From IMG/VR virus record IMGVR_UViG_3300017727_004667, positions 1 to 30,687 of that record: a stretch of 30,687 bases of DNA; one strand, 5' to 3'. The notes under the pieces are model-generated. The model saw nothing but the letters and a program-made list of their open reading frames with translations. It had not been told where the DNA came from and made no database searches. This DNA is from a virus. Positions 22,010 to 29,221 of this stretch are shown piece after piece. Position 1 is the first letter of the stretch; each line of letters begins with the position of its first letter. The position numbers and the translations under genes were made by a program.

Positions 22010-22015
22010 AATAGG

Positions 22016-22063
22016 TTGATTTTTGCCAAAAAAGTACTATATAATGTATATAGATTATAAATA
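22016..22063 (+). promoter_or_regulatory. Tandem early and late promoters for the long leader and Hsp20
   Basis: TTGATT (22016-22021), 18-nt spacer, TATAAT (22040-22045), and 10 nt later a perfect late box TATAAATA (22056-22063). Either would start a transcript near 22052-22069, about 430 nt ahead of the Hsp20 ATG. Confidence 0.6.
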
Positions 22064-22069
22064 TCTTTG

Positions 22070-22470
22070 CAGTTTAAGAAATAGAAGAAGTGCAAGGGCA
22101 AAAGAATCGTAAGAAACTAGAGTCTACTGTACAACTGATATAACTAAAATTGCAACCTTTAACAACCAAGGAAGATACACAAGGTAAGTGAATCGTAAGT
22201 GAAACAAACCGAATGGTAACAGACTAGGAAGTAAAAGGTTTTAGGACATAGTCTTAAAAAGAAATCGAACAAAGCGAAGTCCTCGGATTAGCGGAGTTAG
22301 AGATCGGACTATATCCGTTTTGGGGTAACCAACAAAGGACTAAGAGTGGTAACACTCAAGGTAACCAAGAAGTTTACCAAGTGTAGTGAGGAGATACAGA
22401 TACACACTAACAGAAACGACCTCACAATGCGACCTCTTTATTCGCCATAAGGGTTTAAAGAGTTGGAATA
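22070..22470 (+). ncRNA. Long structured leader or non-coding RNA upstream of Hsp20
   Basis: No credible reading frame exists in about 400 nt. Instead there is a chain of hairpins: AGACTA (22221-22226) with TAGTCT (22249-22254); CGGA-CTATA-TCCG (22305-22317); TTGG-GGTAA-CCAA (22320-22332); GAGTG-GTAA-CACTC (22344-22357), a GNRA tetraloop; GGTAA with TTACC (22360-22378); GTGAGG (22386-22391) with CCTCAC (22420-22425); CTCTTTA with TAAAGAG (22434-22462). AACCTTT near 22154 can pair with AAAGGTT near 22235. The motifs GAATCGTAAG (twice) and GGTAAC (four times) recur. It may be a leader RNA controlling Hsp20 or a separate RNA. No known family recognised. Confidence 0.55.
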
Positions 22471-22498
22471 GATAACTTGCTAAATATAGGAGATTATT
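22471..22498 (+). promoter_or_regulatory. ROSE-like RNA thermometer hairpin over the Hsp20 ribosome site
   Basis: GATAACTTGCT (22471-22481) faces AGGAGATTATT (22488-22498) across a 6-nt loop AAATAT. All eleven positions align with only C22476/A22493 unpaired, two G-U pairs, and a G22479/G22490 opposition. UUGCU against AGGAG with a G-G pair is the hallmark of ROSE thermometers, which control small heat-shock genes in Proteobacteria. The Shine-Dalgarno AGGAG (22488-22492) is masked and the helix reaches the ATG at 22499. Confidence 0.65.
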
Positions 22499-22942
22499 AT
22501 GAATAAGCAAATCCGATTCACAACCGAATCACTATCCCCACTATATAAAATGTCCATAGGCTTCGACAGACTTGCAGAGCAATTCTTTAACGATCCTACG
22601 TTCACAAATAATGCAACTGGGTATCCACCCTTTAATATCAGCAAAGGCAAAGGAACTGATTTATATGAAATTACTTTGGCTGTTGCAGGTTTTAAAAAGG
22701 ACGACATCGAACTTGAAATCGAAGATGGAGTACTGAAAATTTCAGGTACATCTGGTGTATTAGATTCTGATGATACTGAATACTTACACAAAGGTATTGC
22801 TGAAAGAAATTTTGTTAGAACTTTTAAACTAGCAGAATTTGTTGAAGTTGCAGAAGCCAAACTAGAAGACGGTATTTTAAGAGTTTCACTGTTCAGGAAT
22901 GTGCCTGATGCAATGAAACCACAAAAGATTAAAATATCATAA
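22499..22942 (+). CDS. hsp20: Small heat-shock protein (Hsp20, IbpA-like)
   Basis: A 147-residue holdase chaperone with the alpha-crystallin domain at about residues 45-135: GYPPFNISKG, YEITLAVAGFKKDDIELEIE, VLKISG and the GILRVSLFRNVPDAMKP C-terminus. Hsp20 genes are frequent in T4-like marine phages and probably help capsid folding. The start matches the family (LSPLYKMSIGFDRLAEQFF). It is preceded by the ROSE-like hairpin and the long leader, and followed by a strong terminator that lies just 4 nt before the bL33 gene, so transcription of the downstream suf genes needs read-through or other promoters. Confidence 0.92.
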   Translation: MNKQIRFTTESLSPLYKMSIGFDRLAEQFFNDPTFTNNATGYPPFNISKGKGTDLYEITLAVAGFKKDDIELEIEDGVLKISGTSGVLDSDDTEYLHKGIAERNFVRTFKLAEFVEVAEAKLEDGILRVSLFRNVPDAMKPQKIKIS

Positions 22943-22959
22943 CTTTGCGGTAAATATGT

Positions 22960-22988
22960 GGGTAGCAGTATTTTCTGCTACCCTTTTT
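22960..22988 (+). terminator. Rho-independent terminator after Hsp20
   Basis: GGGTAGCAG-TATTTT-CTGCTACCC, a 9-bp perfect stem, followed by TTTTT (22984-22988). The bL33 ATG at 22992 comes immediately after. Confidence 0.88.
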
Positions 22989-22991
22989 ATT

Positions 22992-23195
22992 ATGGCAAAG
23001 AAAGACAAAAGAAAAACGTTATTATATTTGATCCCTGAAGGTGAAACTAGAGACCACCATACGTATCATTATACATTTATTAAAACAAAAAACTTGACAA
23101 TTGATAATAAGAAGTTAAAATTAAAGAAGTATAATCCAGTTAAAAGAAAACATGAATGGTTTATAGAGGCTAAGTTACCACCACATAGTAAATAA
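22992..23195 (+). CDS. rpmG: Ribosomal protein bL33-like
   Basis: A 67-residue basic protein matching bL33 of the large ribosomal subunit, near the E site: a YHYTFIKTKN strand, then KKLKLKKYNPVKRKHEWFIE and AKLP, equivalent to the bacterial KLELKKYDPVVRKHVxYKEAK. There are no Cys pairs, so it is the zinc-free form. It is longer than the usual 50-55 residues, with about 15 extra N-terminal residues. The ATG at 22992 (MAKKDK) fits the family better than an ATG at 22956, which lies inside the terminator region. No ribosome site is visible because the terminator ends 3 nt before. ClpS follows one base after the stop. Confidence 0.75.
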   Translation: MAKKDKRKTLLYLIPEGETRDHHTYHYTFIKTKNLTIDNKKLKLKKYNPVKRKHEWFIEAKLPPHSK

Positions 23196-23196
23196 T

Positions 23197-23499
23197 ATGA
23201 CAGAACAAGTTGAACAGAAGACTAGAACAAACACCGCACTAAAATATCCACCTAGGTATGATGTTATCGTATACAATGACGATTTTACTCCAGTAGAGTT
23301 TGTAATTAAACTGTTAGTTGAAATCTTCAATAAGAATATTAAGTCTGCAAAAGATTTAACAATAGAAGTACATGAGTCAGGTTCAGCAGTTGCAGGAACA
23401 TACAGTCACGAAATTGCAGAACAAAAATGTGCAGAAGCAACCACAGTTGCAAGAGCTCAAGGTCATCCTTTACAATTAAAAGTTAAACAGGTTGATTAA
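23197..23499 (+). CDS. clpS: ClpS, N-degron adaptor
   Basis: A 100-residue ClpS homologue, which brings substrates with destabilising N-termini to ClpAP. Motifs: [20 protein letters not shown] (N27, D28 bind the alpha-amino group), VHESG (H59) and the [10 protein letters not shown] helix, ending HPLQLKV. The gatekeeper Met of E. coli ClpS (M40) is Val33 here, which may widen or shift specificity. The phage carries ClpX but no ClpA is visible, so ClpS would act with host ClpA. It overlaps the sufB start by one base (TAATG). Confidence 0.92.
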   Translation: MTEQVEQKTRTNTALKYPPRYDVIVYNDDFTPVEFVIKLLVEIFNKNIKSAKDLTIEVHESGSAVAGTYSHEIAEQKCAEATTVARAQGHPLQLKVKQVD

Positions 23500-24956
23500 T
23501 GAGTATAGATAATTATAATGAAAAATACTATAAAGAAGGATTCGTAACTGATTTAGAAAACGAAACCTTTCCCAAAGGTTTGAATGAAAACATAATAACG
23601 AACATTAGTTTATTAAAAGAAGAGCCAGAATGGTTACTGGAATATAGACTAAAAGCATTTAAAAGATGGGAGCAAATGAGTGAACCCAATTGGAGTGAAC
23701 TAGATTATGATCCTGTTGACTATCAAGAATTAAGTTACTACTCAGCACCAAAGAAATTTGATAAAGACGACATACCACCAGAAATATTTGAGACATTTGA
23801 AAAGTTAGGTGTACCTTTACATGAACGTGATGCTTTATTAGGCTTAGATACAGAAAAGCCAAAACAAGAAAACCTTATTCCTACAGTAGCCGTAGATGCA
23901 GTATTTGATAGTGTTAGTGTAGCAACAACATTTCAAGCAGAGTTAAAGAAACACGGAATTATATTTTGTAGCATAAGCGAAGCAGTAAAAGACCACGAAG
24001 AATTAGTTAAACAATACTTAGGTAGTGTAATACCATACACAGACAATTACTTTGCTACACTGAACTCTGCTGTATTCACAGACGGTACTTTTGTTTATAT
24101 CCCTAAAGGTGTTAGATGCCCTATGGAACTAAACACATACTTTAGAATAAATGCTAGAAATACAGGTCAATTTGAACGTACATTAATAATTGCAGATGAA
24201 GGTAGTTATGTAAGTTACCTAGAAGGTTGTACTGCACCAGCATATGATGAAAACACATTACATGCCGCCTGTGTTGAGTTAATTACAAAAGACGATGCAG
24301 AAATAAAATATTCTACAGTACAAAATTGGTACCCAGGTAATGAAGATGGAGTAGGTGGAGTTTATAATTTTGTAACAAAACGTGCAAAATGTGAAGGCAA
24401 AAACTCTAAAGTTAGTTGGACTCAAGTTGAAACAGGTTCGGCAGTAACTTGGAAATATCCTAGTTGTATATTAAAAGGCGAAGGAAGTATTGGAGAGTTT
24501 TTTAGTGTTGCAGTAACAAAAGGCAAACAACAAGCAGATACAGGAAGTAAAATGATACACTTGGGTAAAGACACCAAGAGCACCATTATATCCAAAGGTA
24601 TTAGTTTTGGGGATAGCACAAATACATATAGAGGTTCTGTTAAAATAAACCCAGGAGCCAAAAATGCTTCAAACTATACTAAGTGTGATAGTCTAATGTT
24701 GCAAGATAGTAGAGCATTAACTATTCCTTATGTTACAAGTCAAAATGATAGTGCTATGGTAGAGCATGAAGCAAGTGCAGGTAAGATTAGTGAAGAACAG
24801 ATGTATTACCTAGCAACAAGAGGATTTAGTGAAGATGATGCAATGAATTTGGTTGTAAATGGATTTTGTAAAGATGTATTCCAAAAACTACCACTAGAGT
24901 TTGCCGCAGAAGCCAATCAACTATTGGCTGTCCAACTAGAAGGTGCAGTTGGATAA
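23499..24956 (+). CDS. sufB: SufB, Fe-S cluster scaffold
   Basis: A full-length (485 residues) SufB, which with SufC and SufD forms the SufBC2D scaffold that builds Fe-S clusters. Key positions are kept: [24 protein letters not shown] (C244), and NYTKCDS with C396 (C405 of E. coli, the proposed sulfur acceptor), then VEHEAS with E422, H423 and E424, and [20 protein letters not shown]. The start overlaps the clpS stop by one base. Base composition and overlap style match the neighbours, so the gene is well settled in this genome. The sufC promoter begins in the short gap just after it. Confidence 0.95.
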   Translation: MSIDNYNEKYYKEGFVTDLENETFPKGLNENIITNISLLKEEPEWLLEYRLKAFKRWEQMSEPNWSELDYDPVDYQELSYYSAPKKFDKDDIPPEIFETFEKLGVPLHERDALLGLDTEKPKQENLIPTVAVDAVFDSVSVATTFQAELKKHGIIFCSISEAVKDHEELVKQYLGSVIPYTDNYFATLNSAVFTDGTFVYIPKGVRCPMELNTYFRINARNTGQFERTLIIADEGSYVSYLEGCTAPAYDENTLHAACVELITKDDAEIKYSTVQNWYPGNEDGVGGVYNFVTKRAKCEGKNSKVSWTQVETGSAVTWKYPSCILKGEGSIGEFFSVAVTKGKQQADTGSKMIHLGKDTKSTIISKGISFGDSTNTYRGSVKINPGAKNASNYTKCDSLMLQDSRALTIPYVTSQNDSAMVEHEASAGKISEEQMYYLATRGFSEDDAMNLVVNGFCKDVFQKLPLEFAAEANQLLAVQLEGAVG

Positions 24957-24959
24957 TAA

Positions 24960-24988
24960 TTGACAATACACATATAAGGTAGTATAAT
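24960..24988 (+). promoter_or_regulatory. Early promoter of sufC, leaderless geometry
   Basis: TTGACA (24960-24965), 17-nt spacer, TATAAT (24983-24988), then AACGGA and the sufC ATG at 24995. Transcription would begin at or within one base of the ATG. Confidence 0.72.
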
Positions 24989-24994
24989 AACGGA

Positions 24995-25690
24995 ATGTTA
25001 AAATTAAAAGATTTTTCTGTAGAACATATTCTAGATAATGTCACAACAACATTTGATGTTGGTAAGACTTATGTTGTAATGGGCAGTAATGGTGTAGGTA
25101 AAAGTACACTACTACATGGCATTATGGGAAGACCTGACTTAAATGTTTCCGGTGATATTACTTTTATGGGTAGTGACCTTTTAGAATTAGAAACAGATGA
25201 AAGAGCAAGACTAGGAATGTTTGTTGGATTTCAAGCACCAACAAGTGTGCCAGGATTAAGTAATTTTCAATTTATGAAACAAGCATTAAATATTTCAGGA
25301 AAAGATATTGCAGAAACATTAAGAAATTTTAAAGAGTTAAGTGCAAACTTAAACTTGCCTGATAATTGGGATAAGAGAAACTTAAACACAGATGCTAGTG
25401 GTGGAGAGAAAAAGAAGAACGAGTTAATACAGATGAGTATGCTCAACACTAAATTAGCAATGCTTGATGAACCAGATAGTGGATTAGACGTTGATGGTAT
25501 TAAAGCATTAATAGAGCAACTTAATAATTGGCGTACTGAAAACAACACATTGATTGTTGTTACACATTACCAAAAATTAGTTGAAGGCTTAAACCCAGAC
25601 AAAGTATTAATCTTAAAGAAAGATGAAGTTCTAACAGGCGGTATGGAACTTGCAGACAAAATATTTAGTCAAGGGTTTGAAAGTGTATAA
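24995..25690 (+). CDS. sufC: SufC, ABC-type ATPase
   Basis: A 231-residue ABC ATPase of the SUF complex; it drives conformational change of SufB and SufD. Walker A is GSNGVGKST (30-38), the Q-loop region reads VGFQAPTSVPG, the signature is ASGGEKKKNE (about 133-143), Walker B is LAMLDEPDSGLD (154-165) and the H-loop is H191. The EKKKNE after SGG is typical of SufC. It has its own promoter whose -10 box ends 6 nt before the ATG and no ribosome site. The last 8 nt overlap the sufD GTG start. Confidence 0.95.
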   Translation: MLKLKDFSVEHILDNVTTTFDVGKTYVVMGSNGVGKSTLLHGIMGRPDLNVSGDITFMGSDLLELETDERARLGMFVGFQAPTSVPGLSNFQFMKQALNISGKDIAETLRNFKELSANLNLPDNWDKRNLNTDASGGEKKKNELIQMSMLNTKLAMLDEPDSGLDVDGIKALIEQLNNWRTENNTLIVVTHYQKLVEGLNPDKVLILKKDEVLTGGMELADKIFSQGFESV

Positions 25691-26960
25691 AAATTTATTC
25701 TATAGAGAAACATTAGAACCTACAAATTATTCAGATAGTTATTACACTATCAAAGATTTATTTGACTTTGTTACAGGTGAAAATACTAAAACAAAAGATT
25801 ATCATCATCTAAAACATAAATTAAATAATTTTTATGATGGTTATAATAACAACATAGAATATATTTCAAATATAGGATTACCAAGTTCTAAATTAGAACA
25901 GTTTAATTTTTCAAATATACATAAGTTATATAATAAAGAAATACTTTGGTCAAATGAACCAAGTCAAAAATCATATCTTGCAGACTTAGAACCTTTTGAA
26001 CAAGTAGCATTCAAAAAGAACACAATTTTGTTTAATGACGGTATGGTTTATCCTAGTAACGACTTAGGGGTAAGGAAACCTTTTCAACTACAAATTTTAG
26101 ACCAAATAAACGTAAACAGAAACAAACAAGATGAATATGTAAAGTTAGTCAAACAAAGTGAAAACTTTTCTAATATAACATACGCATTTTCTCCATTCCT
26201 AAATACTATTATTGTGCCATCCGGTGCTAATAGTAACTTTAAGAAAAATCCTATACATATAAATTATGTTAATAAGAATTCACAAGGAATATTAGAATGT
26301 AATACAAATATAGTAGACATTCAACATAAAGCAAAAGTTCACATAAAAGAAAATGTTAAATTACAATCAGGACAAATGAATAACATAATTTACATTGTCA
26401 GAGAAAACTGTGAACTAGTATTAGATAGGGTTACAAATGACTTTGGTGGCTTCGGAGTATTTGATAGTAAGTTTATTTGCCACCCCAATAGTAAAGTTAC
26501 AATTAATTTTAAAAATACAGGTTCAGAATATTATCAAGAAAACTTTTATTTTGATTTAACAACAAACGTAGACTTGTCTTTAAATGGCAGAAACAACATT
26601 TATAAAGGACATGAATATCATCAGTTTGTTCATGTAGACAGTAAAAGTTTAGATAACAAAAGTATTATAGACATTAAGAATGTTGGAAACGAAAATGCTA
26701 GTACAAGTTTCATAGGTAGATTTGATGTAAGTCCAAATAGTGTAGGGTTTAATGGTCACATGAAAAATGAGAATTTAATGTTGACTCCAAAGACTAAAAT
26801 GCACTCCAGACCCATATTAGATATACATACCAAAGAAATTGAATGTTCACATGGTTGTACCATAAGTAATATAGATAAAAGCAAATTATATTATTTGCAA
26901 AGTCGAGGCTTATCAAAAGACATAGCCGAAGACGTATTAGTAAGTAGTTTTCTATGTTAA
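25683..26960 (+). CDS. sufD: SufD, SufB paralogue of the SUF scaffold
   Basis: A 425-residue SufD, the partner of SufB that supports iron entry. The N-terminal half is divergent; the C-terminal beta-helix region is clear: LQSGQMNNIIYIVRENCELV, FIGRFDVSPNSVGFNGHMKN, KMHSRPILDIHTKEIECSHG (His near 390 matches H360 of E. coli SufD) and KLYYLQSRGLSKDIAEDVLV. The GTG at 25683 is chosen because it gives an 8-nt overlap with sufC; a TTG at 25650 is the only longer option. It overlaps sufS by 7 nt. Confidence 0.9.
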   Translation: MYKNLFYRETLEPTNYSDSYYTIKDLFDFVTGENTKTKDYHHLKHKLNNFYDGYNNNIEYISNIGLPSSKLEQFNFSNIHKLYNKEILWSNEPSQKSYLADLEPFEQVAFKKNTILFNDGMVYPSNDLGVRKPFQLQILDQINVNRNKQDEYVKLVKQSENFSNITYAFSPFLNTIIVPSGANSNFKKNPIHINYVNKNSQGILECNTNIVDIQHKAKVHIKENVKLQSGQMNNIIYIVRENCELVLDRVTNDFGGFGVFDSKFICHPNSKVTINFKNTGSEYYQENFYFDLTTNVDLSLNGRNNIYKGHEYHQFVHVDSKSLDNKSIIDIKNVGNENASTSFIGRFDVSPNSVGFNGHMKNENLMLTPKTKMHSRPILDIHTKEIECSHGCTISNIDKSKLYYLQSRGLSKDIAEDVLVSSFLC

Positions 26961-28168
26961 AAAGTTATAAAAAAGCAAAAGATATTAAACAAATTAGGAA
27001 TTGTTTTCCTAGTTTAGCATACAGTAATTTGACATACTTGGACAATGCCGCAAGTAGTCAAACTGTTGATAGTTCAATTAAGGCGGTTAGTGATTATCAC
27101 TATAACTATAGAGCAAATGTTCATAGGGGAGATTTTAAAACTAGCACCATTGCAAGTGAGAAATATGATGAAGCAAGAGTAGAAGTTGCAAAACTTATAA
27201 ATGCTGAACCACATGAGATTGCTTTTACAAATGGAACAACTGCAAGTTTGAATATGATTGCAGACTGGACACCCTTAGAGTCTACTGTAATATTAACTGA
27301 AGTAGAACATCACAGTAACATCTTACCTTGGATGCAACAAGGCAGGACAGTATCTAATGAACAATTAATTGTAGTACCAAGTAATGATGATGGAAATGTA
27401 GATGTTAATATTTGGTATGAAACAGTAAAAGAGAACCCTGGAAGTATTTGTAGTTTTTTAACTCAAAGTAATTTTACAGGACAAGAGTTACCATGGCAAC
27501 AAATGATAATGATTGCTAAAGAACATGATTGTGAAGTAGTTATAGATGCTTGCCAAAGTATAGGGCATAGACAAATTGATGTCAAAAAGAACGATATAGA
27601 TTGGATGGCATTCAGTGGTCATAAGATGTTTGCAAGTACAGGTACAGGTATTTTATATCACAAAGATGGATTTGATGATATGCAAAGTTGGTTAGGTGGC
27701 GGCACAGTAAGCCAATGTGATTTTAATACATTTACATTACATAGAGGACCTGAAAGAATGGAAGCCGGTACACCAAATGTAGCAGGAGTTCACAGTTTGG
27801 GTGCGGCGGCAAAATGGATAAATGAAATCACATATGATGAAATACACGAATGTGAAACAGAATTTTTTAATATGGTAAAAGACAAAGGATTGTTCGATAT
27901 CGAACAACTAGAACTTATTGGACCAATAGCACCAAGAAGTGTTTTTAGTTTTAAAGTACAAGGAACAAGTCCAAGTGATTTAGCAGGATTTTTAGACATG
28001 CAAGATGTCTGTGTTAGAACGGGCCATATGTGTGCCTATCCGGCTAGTGCAAGGTACACAAACAATGAAGGAATTTTACGAGTTAGTTCAGCACCATACA
28101 ATGATGAACACGATTGCGTAAAATTAGTTGAGGGACTATGGCAGGCGATAGAAAAGATGAAACTGTAG
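26954..28168 (+). CDS. sufS: SufS, type II cysteine desulfurase
   Basis: A 404-residue PLP enzyme that removes sulfur from cysteine and passes it to the SUF scaffold. H119 (EVEHHSNILPW) stacks on PLP, D198 and Q201 (IDACQS) bind it, K224 (FSGHKMFA) forms the Schiff base, and C360 in RTGHMCAYP is the active Cys of group II. MEAGTPNVAG is also typical. All catalytic residues are present, so it should work. No SufE or SufU is seen, so a host partner, or the low basal rate alone, must serve. It overlaps sufD (7 nt) and the DUF59 gene (31 nt). Confidence 0.95.
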   Translation: MLKSYKKAKDIKQIRNCFPSLAYSNLTYLDNAASSQTVDSSIKAVSDYHYNYRANVHRGDFKTSTIASEKYDEARVEVAKLINAEPHEIAFTNGTTASLNMIADWTPLESTVILTEVEHHSNILPWMQQGRTVSNEQLIVVPSNDDGNVDVNIWYETVKENPGSICSFLTQSNFTGQELPWQQMIMIAKEHDCEVVIDACQSIGHRQIDVKKNDIDWMAFSGHKMFASTGTGILYHKDGFDDMQSWLGGGTVSQCDFNTFTLHRGPERMEAGTPNVAGVHSLGAAAKWINEITYDEIHECETEFFNMVKDKGLFDIEQLELIGPIAPRSVFSFKVQGTSPSDLAGFLDMQDVCVRTGHMCAYPASARYTNNEGILRVSSAPYNDEHDCVKLVEGLWQAIEKMKL

Positions 28169-28494
28169 GTCCACCAGAAGAGTTACAGGACCAATTAGTA
28201 GAACAAATTATAGCAAACTTGCGTAGAGTTTACGACCCAGAGTTAAACTTAAATGTTTATGACTTGGGTTTGATATATGAAGTAGCAGTAAACAAAGAAT
28301 ATGATGCACAGGTTATAATGACACTTACCACACCAAACTGTCCTGCGGCAGAAATTATTCCAATGGAAGTAGAATTTGCCACTAGAGCAGTTGAATGTGT
28401 AAACAAGGTAAATGTTGTTTTAACATTTGATCCACCATGGGACCCCCACATAATGGTTAGTGATGAGGGAAAATACCAATTAGGAATTCTATGA
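28138..28494 (+). CDS. sufT: DUF59/MIP18-family Fe-S maturation protein (SufT-like)
   Basis: A 118-residue protein of the DUF59/MIP18 family, which in bacteria (SufT, PaaD) helps Fe-S transfer to target proteins. The family strings are plain: VYDPELNLNVYDLGLIYEVA (about 31-50), MTLTTPNCPAAEIIP with conserved C68, and VVLTFDPPWDPHIM. In many Alphaproteobacteria sufB-C-D-S is followed by such a gene, and the order here is the same. It overlaps the end of sufS by 31 nt, so the two are translationally coupled, and its stop overlaps the next start by 4 nt. Confidence 0.88.
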   Translation: MAGDRKDETVGPPEELQDQLVEQIIANLRRVYDPELNLNVYDLGLIYEVAVNKEYDAQVIMTLTTPNCPAAEIIPMEVEFATRAVECVNKVNVVLTFDPPWDPHIMVSDEGKYQLGIL

Positions 28495-28877
28495 GTATTA
28501 AGAAAGAGTTTAATATAAAAGAAACAGATCCAACACCATCCCCTGATACTGTTATTGTTACAGATAAAGGAGAGGAATTTAGTGTAGGTGAAATACAACA
28601 TTCAAGTAGAATATCTAAGAGTGCTACACCCAAATATGATTTGAGTTGGTATGTAAAATGGATATCAAGTATGTTTATATTGGCGGCTGTTATGATGAGA
28701 GCTCAGGAAGGAGACCAATTCCAAACTGCTGATAGAGTATTAAGTTTGATTGGATGTATGGGTTGGACATGGGTTGGTCTATTATGGAAGGATAGAGCTC
28801 TAATTATCCTAAATGCTATCATAGTATTTGCCCTAGGTTCAGCAGTATTGGGCCAACTACTCAGATATTTTACATAA
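28491..28877 (+). CDS. Small multi-pass membrane protein
   Basis: A 128-residue protein with a soluble N-terminus of about 45 residues and three likely membrane segments (about 58-68, 82-98 and 103-122). The core YDLSWYVKWISSMFILAAV, GCMGWTWVGLLWKDRALIIL and NAIIVFALGSAV resembles a small membrane protein found in marine T4-like phages. It overlaps the DUF59 gene by 4 nt (ATGA), so it belongs to the suf transcript, but nothing in the sequence links it to Fe-S work. Function unknown. Confidence 0.75.
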   Translation: MSIKKEFNIKETDPTPSPDTVIVTDKGEEFSVGEIQHSSRISKSATPKYDLSWYVKWISSMFILAAVMMRAQEGDQFQTADRVLSLIGCMGWTWVGLLWKDRALIILNAIIVFALGSAVLGQLLRYFT

Positions 28878-28903
28878 ATTTGCCAGAAAAAGTGGAAAAA
28901 AGG

Positions 28904-28931
28904 TTGACTTTAACCTAAAAAGACGTATAAT
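28904..28931 (+). promoter_or_regulatory. Early promoter with inverted repeat
   Basis: AAAAAAGG, then TTGACT (28904-28909), 16-nt spacer, TATAAT (28926-28931) in ACGTATAATAGTAT. An 8-bp inverted repeat TTAACCTA (28910-28917) / TAGGTTAA (28940-28947) flanks the -10 box and could be an operator or leader structure. Confidence 0.78.
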
Positions 28932-28963
28932 AGTATATGTAGGTTAAGAAAAAGGAGCAACTT

Positions 28964-29221
28964 ATGACACTTAATGAAATAAAACTTGCCATTAGAAATG
29001 GTAATTTCACAAACGAAGACCTAATTACTTTAGGTTCTTATATCCAAAATGTTAAAACTGAACAGGCTAAGGCTAGTATTTCAGTTGGTGACGAAGTTTT
29101 TGTAGTTCAAAAAACTAAAAAAACTAAAGGTATTGTTGAAAAAATCAATATCAAAAAGGCTATTGTAACTCTTCCAGCAGGACGTTACAATGTTCCATTA
29201 TCAATGTTGGAGGCTATTTAA
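28964..29221 (+). CDS. Small conserved phage protein with KOW-like C-terminus
   Basis: An 85-residue protein: a helical N-terminus (MTLNEIKLAIRNGNFTNEDL) and a beta-rich second half, SVGDEVFVVQKTKKTKGIVE, then VTLPAGRYNVPLSMLEA, which looks like a KOW/SH3-type nucleic-acid-binding fold. Similar proteins occur in T4-like marine phages. A strong AAAGGAG ribosome site and an early promoter precede it; its stop overlaps the next start (TAATG). Function unknown. Confidence 0.75.
   Translation: MTLNEIKLAIRNGNFTNEDLITLGSYIQNVKTEQAKASISVGDEVFVVQKTKKTKGIVEKINIKKAIVTLPAGRYNVPLSMLEAI

Noticed and set aside
22070-22470. Group I intron
   Set aside because: AGACTA/TAGTCT looks like a P7 helix and AACCTTT/AAAGGTT like P3, but the conserved P, Q, R and S elements are not recognisable and the flanking genes are not two halves of one gene.
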